Assembly (NCBI GenBank): GCA_026168455.1
Contig: CM047429.1
Span: 33,377,850-33,441,849 of the forward strand
Reading direction: 5' to 3'
Source of the DNA: Theocolax elegans
Lineage: Eukaryota; Arthropoda; Insecta; Hymenoptera; Cerocephalidae
DNA: 64,000 nt
How positions within the stretch are numbered: the first letter of the stretch is position 1; the number at the start of each line of letters is the position of its first letter. Shown in pieces: positions 58,451 to 64,000 of this stretch. The notes beneath the pieces are model-generated. The model was not told the DNA's origin. It did no database searches and saw only the letters and a program-made list of their open reading frames with translations. A program made the position numbers and the translations under genes.

Positions 58451-58745
58451 GATTGACATTTCCTTATCGGCCATTTTGCAATCTCCCGATTCTCTTTAAT
58501 TTGTCGCATATTTACGTGTTCAATAACAAACGAATCGACCAATATGCGAGTTTGTTTTTGTTTTCGATACCGCATCCCCCCGGCTGCGGTGCTCTGATTG
58601 GCTCGAATTAATAATGTTTAACTAACAATAACTTAATAAATAAGCTCCAAATCGAAATTTGTCTAATAGAAAAGTTGTTTAGAATTTTGGGTTTAACAGA
58701 TGTGCAAAATTAACGGAATGAATTTCAGAACACTCTGCATATATA
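58450..58745 (-). repeat. Diverged relative of the segment U terminus
   Basis: Read on the minus strand, it starts CAGAGTGTTCTGAAATTC after a TA tract and later has CGAGCCAATCAGAGC followed by a GC-rich patch. Segment U has the same order: CAGGGTGATCC terminus, TA tract, AATTAATTCGAG, then GGCCAATCAGAGGC. The rest does not align clearly, so kinship is tentative. Confidence 0.4.
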
Positions 58746-58871
58746 TATTCGTTACATAAAATATAATTAATATAAACTACAAAGGAAAATAAGCAAACGT
58801 ACATTTACTAGTTCTCGAGAACATTATATTTAAACAATAATATTTGCTACAAATACGATCATACATAACAC
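58746..58871 (-). mobile_element. 3' LTR (start) of the Gypsy-type element
   Basis: On the minus strand it starts TGTTATGTATGATCG right after the polypurine tract. It seems cut short by the sequence at 58450-58745. Confidence 0.5.
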
Positions 58872-58882
58872 CCCCACCCTTG
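58872..58882 (-). other. Polypurine tract
   Basis: AAGGGTGGGGG on the minus strand directly precedes TG of the LTR. It primes plus-strand DNA synthesis and marks the 3' end of the element interior. Confidence 0.65.
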
Positions 58883-58899
58883 AATCAAAGCGCGACGAT

Positions 58900-60860
58900 T
58901 CAAGAAGAGGTAGCGGTTTGCGTTAACAATTTTTTCCTTATGTCGTCAATACTTCTCTTCGATGTTGGATATGATTCATTTATAGATGAATTTGGATGAT
59001 AAGAAACCGCTGTTAACGGGATTACTTCGGTACGAGGTCTTAGGGTTTGACTCTTATCGACTGTCTCGCTCGGCTCTGGGCGCTGCACATTCTTAGGCTT
59101 GGCTAAACTGACTAATAAATGTGTAATTGATCCGGTGATTGCTTCTAAAAGAGGTAGGCTCTACCCGTATATCGTGTAGAGTGTGTATGCGTGAATTAGA
59201 GCATCGAAAATAGACTTTAGCGACTGTATGATCCATATTACAGCTATCACGCCCGCGTCAGCTTGTCCAAATCTTTCAAACTTGGTCTAAAGTCTAGAGA
59301 ACTGCGATTTTATGAATTCTGTGAGTTCTTCAGTACTAAGGAGATTGCGAAAATTAGTAGTTCGCGAGGATGATGATCGATCGTTAATGCGTCGAGCGAC
59401 GGATTCCAGCAACGCTGGTCTCTTCGCCGGAAAGATGGCGTGCTCTTGAAAACGATCTAAATCTTCTTGTGTATAGAAGCCGTTTTCTAAAATGTCCTTA
59501 ATACTTTTGAAATTCCAAGTTGGTGCGGTCATTGGACGCAGTACTTGTGGCGCTTTAACTTCAGTGATGCTTGGAGAGACTTGGTGCCATGCACCGCCTA
59601 CCTCAAAAATAACTGGAAAGATATGATTACAGTCCTTTTTAATGCCAATCTTTGTTATTATTTTACTTTTTGTTCTTAAAAATGCAATATTTTCTCCGCA
59701 AATGACCGGCATCTCGAGGACACATTTGTTCGATTTTCGATGCTTACAGCTAACTGGCTGGCACTGAATAATATGAGCAACTTCTGCAACGACGGCTATA
59801 TGTCTGGGTTCCTTGGTCACAATTAGGGCGAAAAGGTCTGGCTGTGTGTACGCCAACGGTAGAGCATTTTGGATAACTTGCTGCTCTAATTCACACGTGT
59901 ACTGCAATATATCTCGGTACAAGCTTTTGAGTTGTTCTTCCACGTAAAGGCCTAAACTTTTAATTTTTGCGTTAAAATACGTAGTAACAATAATGTCACT
60001 AATTTCAATGTGTTTCCTCGCAGGAAAATACTGCCCCGGGTGAATTACTAAAATGAAAATTCTTGGTTGATCAGTTTTAATAAGGCGATATCCGCACACA
60101 GTGTGTTCGCCTGTTCTTACTAGTCTGAAACTTATTTTCCCGGTTGAATTTCCAAAGTACGCAGGTGGATTCGCACCTTCGGTTACCCTTGTACTTATAC
60201 CTTCATATAAAGTAATATATTTATCGAAATCACAAACCGATTGAGAGGTAACCTCCCAAAATACGTAATTTTCGTCTGCGTCTGTGCAATGTCCTGCTGA
60301 ATATGGGCATCAAGTACCACTTGATAAAATGAGTTCGTTTTTCGCGATCATTAAATTTGCCGTCGGTTCGGAGGCAGTTATTTCTAACTTTGCGGTTACC
60401 ACTGCATTTTTTAATTCGCGACCTCGTGACGTGAATCTACATTTATTTCACTGGTTTGAGGATTTGAAGCAAGATCCATTGGAATGTCAGGAAAGTCAGG
60501 GATCGTATCCATAAGGGATGGATCACGTGTTAGAAAAGGTAAGGGATTTGAACCAACTGGCGGCTGATTATTGTTTCGTTTATCGTTAATTCTAGAGGCT
60601 GCAGCCCAGTGTTTTAGTTCACCAAATTGAGCGTTTATTGATTTTTGTAAAATATCCTGTATTCGCGCTTGTTCTGAAATAGATAATTTGTATTTATCTC
60701 GTCCAATAGTTTCTAAGGTTATGTTTGTCAAAATTGTGTCAAATTCTACCAAATCACGATATGCAGTTGTGTATATGTATTTTTCGTCAATGTCTTGTTG
60801 TAACCAGTCAACTTTGACACGTTTACTTTTCTTTTTAATATTTTGAGCGGCTGTACACAA
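58900..60860 (-). pseudogene. Envelope-like glycoprotein remnant of an LTR element
   Basis: Four minus-frame pieces follow in order: 60860-60411, about 60310-60100, 60099-59287 and 59286-58900. The third (270 residues) is rich in spaced Cys and aromatic residues, as in glycoprotein ectodomains. The last holds a hydrophobic stretch fitting a membrane anchor and a charged tail. From general family features it resembles the class of glycoproteins known from chuvirus-like viruses and captured by insect retroelements, which mediate entry by membrane fusion. Frames are broken at 60411, near 60100, at 59287 and near 59160, so no functional protein is made. It starts directly after the RNase H frame. 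Confidence 0.55.
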
Positions 60861-61570
60861 TCAAAAAGTTCCCTCCTCATTTCTGACAACTAGAAATTCT
60901 CCATTCTTAAATACATTTTGCATTTCCGTCATATTTTCGATGTTTTCAGTTGCGTAATTGTCTACAGTAGGAGTAGCTGTATTCGCTTTCGTGGGTTGCG
61001 GATCTACGCGAATATTTGTATCTTGTTGTTTAACTAGCGATTTTTTCACATTATTGCGAATATATTTAGGTTTTTTATCAACGTGCTCGACCGAAAATTC
61101 TGTACCGCTATCTTCGAGTTCAGCTCTTTTTCTGATTATATTAACCTCGTCAACTACATGATTAGCTTCCGTTGGGTTTCTAGATAAGGCGTCAGCAACA
61201 AAATTAGTTTTTCCCAGTATGTATGTTATACTAAAATTATATATATCTGTTAATTTGAAATACCATCGCTTTAGACGAGATATGGAATCTTTAACATTTT
61301 CTAACCATACCAACGGACGATGGTCCGTAAAATAAGTAAAGTGTCTCCCGCAGATACAATATTTAAACTGTTCAGTGCAAAAAAGCATAGCTAACAATTC
61401 CTTTTCGATCGTACTATAGCTGATTTCAGCACTATTTAGGACCCTACTAGAATATGCGATTGGAAAATATATGTTTTCTTTTAGCTGTGATAAAACACCT
61501 CCTATCGCGAAATTGGATGCATCCGTCGTCACAAAGAAAGGTTTTTCAAAATCCGGATGTTGTAGAATAG
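60861..61570 (-). pseudogene. Gypsy-type Pol: RNase H domain
   Basis: The frame starts with TTDASNFAIGGVLSQ (first RNase H Asp), followed by SYSTIEKELLAMLFCTEQFK, FTDHRPLVWL, LKRWYFKLTDIYNFSI and FVADALSRNP, the standard Ty3/Gypsy RNase H order. RNase H removes the RNA strand during reverse transcription. After LSRNP about 110 residues of acidic linker run to 60861. No integrase (HHCC or DDE) follows; the glycoprotein remnant comes next. Confidence 0.88.
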
Positions 61571-62470
61571 GCTCCTTTAAGAGTTTTCCTAGAGTTTTCC
61601 TATGAAAATATCCAGTTAATCCGAGAAATTGACGAATATTTTTAGGTGATTTAGGTTGCGGAAATTCTTTAATTTCCCTTAATTTTTCCGGATCAGGCTA
61701 AATACCGTTACCCGAAACAAGATGCCCTAGAAATATTACGGAAGTTTTAAAAAACTGACATTTCGTAGGATTAAGTTTAAGGTTAGCTTTTCTAAGTTTT
61801 TTGACTAATTCTATAAAAACTTCCTCTAAATCTTCCATAGTTTCAACAAAACAGATTATATCGTCAAAGTACCCAATGCTTCCGCTTACTCTACCATTTT
61901 TTAACCTTTTTAGTGGTTTTCGAATAAAACTCGATTAACTAATTCTTGATACGTTGCTGGTGCAGTTTTGCATCCAAAGCACATACGCTTATATTGATAA
62001 TGACCAAATGCAGTTGAAAACGCTGTTTTATGCCGATCTTCCTCTCGTATAGTTATCTGATGAAAACCCGAATAAATGTCGACAACTATGAACCAAATCG
62101 CTCCCCCTAACTGTTCGAGCATGTGTTGTATAAGCGGAATCGGATGTGCAAAATCTTTAGTTTTTTCATTTAACTTACGAAAATCTACTACGGCACGCCA
62201 CTGCGGGTTTCCCCGATTATCGTTTTGTTTTCTAACTACCCAAAGTAGATTATTATACGGCAAATCGCTTTCCTCAATAATACCCGCTTGAAGCATATTT
62301 TCTACCTGACTATGTACCTCTTGCTGTAATGCTTCAGGAATCGGATACTGTCGAATGTTTACCGGTATAACGTCGATCGTCTCAATTTTATGTTCTACTA
62401 AATCGGTTGTAGAAAGTGGTTCACCTTGAAGATGAAAAATTTCATCTGTTTTTTCGATAAGGTTTTCGAT
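61571..62470 (-). pseudogene. Gypsy-type Pol: reverse transcriptase domain
   Basis: The intact piece 62296-61910 has WRAVVDFRKLNEKT, WFIVVDIYSGFHQI (first catalytic Asp) and TAFGHYQYKRMCFGC. A frameshift at about 61908 precedes IGYFDDII, which carries the second catalytic pair. Then an in-frame stop near 61700 and a shortened thumb (LGLTGYFHR joins directly to LLKEP) precede RNase H. A further frame change near 62470 separates RT from the spacer upstream. Orientation and order match Ty3/Gypsy. Confidence 0.85.
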
Positions 62471-63330
62471 CTACCTGTACGTCAGTTAAGTGCTCTTTTG
62501 GAATTTAGTCCATTAACTTATCAAGCCTAATGGTCGAACTAACCGAACGTATTTTAAAATGATTGTTACTACTGCAAGTTGATAGGTCTTTTATTATCGG
62601 TTCGATCGGTTCGGGCATGTGAAGTTCAGTTAGTAAATTAACGTCTACAATATCGGTACCTATAGCGTTCTCAATTTCAGAATATATTTTTACGTCATAG
62701 ATCGAACATGTAACTTTATTATCTCCAAACGCATCGTATTCGCGAATAAAATCTATGTCCTCTAAGAGGTCGAGACAACAAAGTAATTCAAAATTTCCAT
62801 CGTTATGAGAGTATGCACATTTTCCTATATTTTCATCATTTTCATTGAGTTTTTCAAACATATCTCGATTTTCTAGACCACCCTCGGTCGTACACGAATC
62901 GTTTTTGCTATTCGCGGAACTATTGACAAGAACATCTACATCAGCCTAAGCTTGCGCCATGGACCCTCCCAAAGCAGTTGCCACAGTAGACCCTACATAG
63001 TCCTCAATCGCTATCGACTCATTTACACCCTCCTCGGCACTGTGCACCGAACTAACACTAAGACTGGATTCCCACACACGATTAACATAATAATCTCTCA
63101 TATACGTTGGATTTAAATAGATTAAATCATTTAAGTCGCGATCAAATTTTTCCTGATTAAATTCACGAGGAACGTCCTTCACAGAATTAGTTAACCATTC
63201 TACCGTTTTGTTATGATTTGAGATTTTGTTACATTTTTTGTACTCCCCCATCGGATGCATAACAACGTCGCCAATTTTAATCTCGACTTCTTTTGCGTTC
63301 TTATTTTCAACCTCTAAAATTACATAGCCA
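62471..63330 (-). pseudogene. Spacer region between protease and RT
   Basis: Two minus frames, 63260-62946 (104 residues) and 62861-62505 (118 residues), are acidic and without enzyme motifs. A long spacer here is usual in some Gypsy lineages. The breaks between them are stop codons in one overall reading direction. Confidence 0.5.
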
Positions 63331-63538
63331 TGTCGATTTTCAGCTACAGTGTCACCCGCTTTTATTCCCTTTTCTGACAGTCTTATTGGGTTTATATATC
63401 CTCAACTACCTTGAAAGTTATTAGCTATTTTAAACCGTACATTCGTTTTACTACGCGGCGGCAAAACATGTGTTCGAACTACGTTAATAAAAGGCAAAGT
63501 AACTTTATAAAACAAAAGTAATTTATTCGCAAAATCAA

Positions 63539-63775
63539 CTAAGCATTTCTTTGATTACAAAATCTTGATCCTATTAAAACATCACATTTTAAAGGAAAAG
63601 ATTCATCAACTACAACAAATTCTGTTAAAGTGTCATTTATCAGAATTTTACAAATTCCTAATGATTTTATATCACTTCCCGAAATTCCTCTTAAAAACGG
63701 GTTATTATTTTCAAACACTAGCACGTCTCCTTTTAGTGCGATAATTCGTACTAAATTCGGTTGAGCACCTGACTC
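63539..63775 (-). pseudogene. Retrotransposon aspartic protease
   Basis: The minus frame reads ESGAQPNLVRI, then FLRGISGSD and FPLKCDVLIGSRF, the layout of a retroviral-type protease with a flap and a C-terminal hydrophobic-Gly motif. The active-site triad D(S/T)G is replaced by ESG (codon GAG at 63775-63773), and a stop lies two codons upstream. The protease that cuts Gag-Pol would therefore be inactive. Confidence 0.65.
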
Positions 63776-63849
63776 ATTTCATCATCGCGTCACATTTATC
63801 ATTAGTAAAATCACATGATTCTAAAGTCACCATCGGAATCATATCTTCC

Positions 63850-64000
63850 TCTCTTAAGCGGATGACGTAGACGGCTGGTTGCGAATCGCGTCTACTGGGC
63901 GCGCGGTCACCTCCGCATGGGTTGCACCCGAAACCTGTACGGAGAGTTCGTTTCCCTACACATTCCCCTTCTTATCTTCCACCTGACAATAGCGGCAAAT
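63850..64000 (-). pseudogene. Gag C-terminus (partial), cut by window edge
   Basis: Minus-strand ICRYCQVEDKKGN at the edge looks like half of a zinc knuckle, followed by a stop at about 63957. The rest of gag lies beyond the window. Confidence 0.35.

Overview
The window looks like nuclear DNA of an insect, most likely a hymenopteran. It is AT-rich, intron-bearing and almost wholly built from transposable elements and satellites. The insect call rests on R1-clade LINEs, a Gypsy-like element with a viral-type glycoprotein gene, a Helitron, a piggyBac remnant, and two exons of an animal Eph receptor. The hymenopteran call rests only on the look of the gag zinc knuckles and LINE proteins.

Layout. 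0-12.6 kb: the tail of a gag-like ORF, then an 11.4 kb nest bounded by inverted repeats of about 0.7 kb. The nest holds an LTR element with its two LTRs inverted (1.9-5.75 kb) and an almost complete but broken R1-clade LINE (7.6-11.1 kb). 12.6-15.6 kb: a CA microsatellite and two palindromic foldback elements set in TA tracts. 16-17.8 kb: a tRNA-derived SINE, two LINE 3' ends and CT-rich arrays. 18.2-20.3 kb: LTR pieces with a primer-binding site and a broken Helitron helicase. 24.5-25.0 kb: two Eph receptor exons on the + strand, the only clear host gene. 27-30.2 kb: two R1-clade LINE remnants on the - strand. 30.2-38.3 kb: a large inverted and duplicated block made of a repeat unit, an 11-bp satellite and a Tc1/mariner-like MITE; it splits the ORF1 of one LINE. 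37.9-40.8 kb: a near-perfect 1.44 kb tandem duplication.

42.2-46.5 kb: an LTR-like promoter region, a 394-bp repeat carrying what reads as a complete hammerhead ribozyme (retrozyme-like), a piggyBac transposase remnant, and an unrecognised spliced gene or pseudogene on the - strand with a second, truncated retrozyme copy in one intron. 46.5-56.2 kb: 59-bp satellite arrays with a shared leader, interrupted by a 1.6 kb palindrome with TTAA target duplications, plus another 1.6 kb palindrome nearby. 56.3-57.6 kb: an older palindrome. 58.5-64 kb: a - strand Gypsy-type element with protease, RT and RNase H, then directly an envelope-like glycoprotein remnant with no integrase between them.

The most notable item is the hammerhead ribozyme repeat at 42785-43222. 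All catalytic-core positions are present, and the loops of stems I and II are complementary over nine bases. Nearly all mobile-element genes here are broken by stops or frameshifts. No bacterial operons, CRISPR arrays or rRNA genes were seen.
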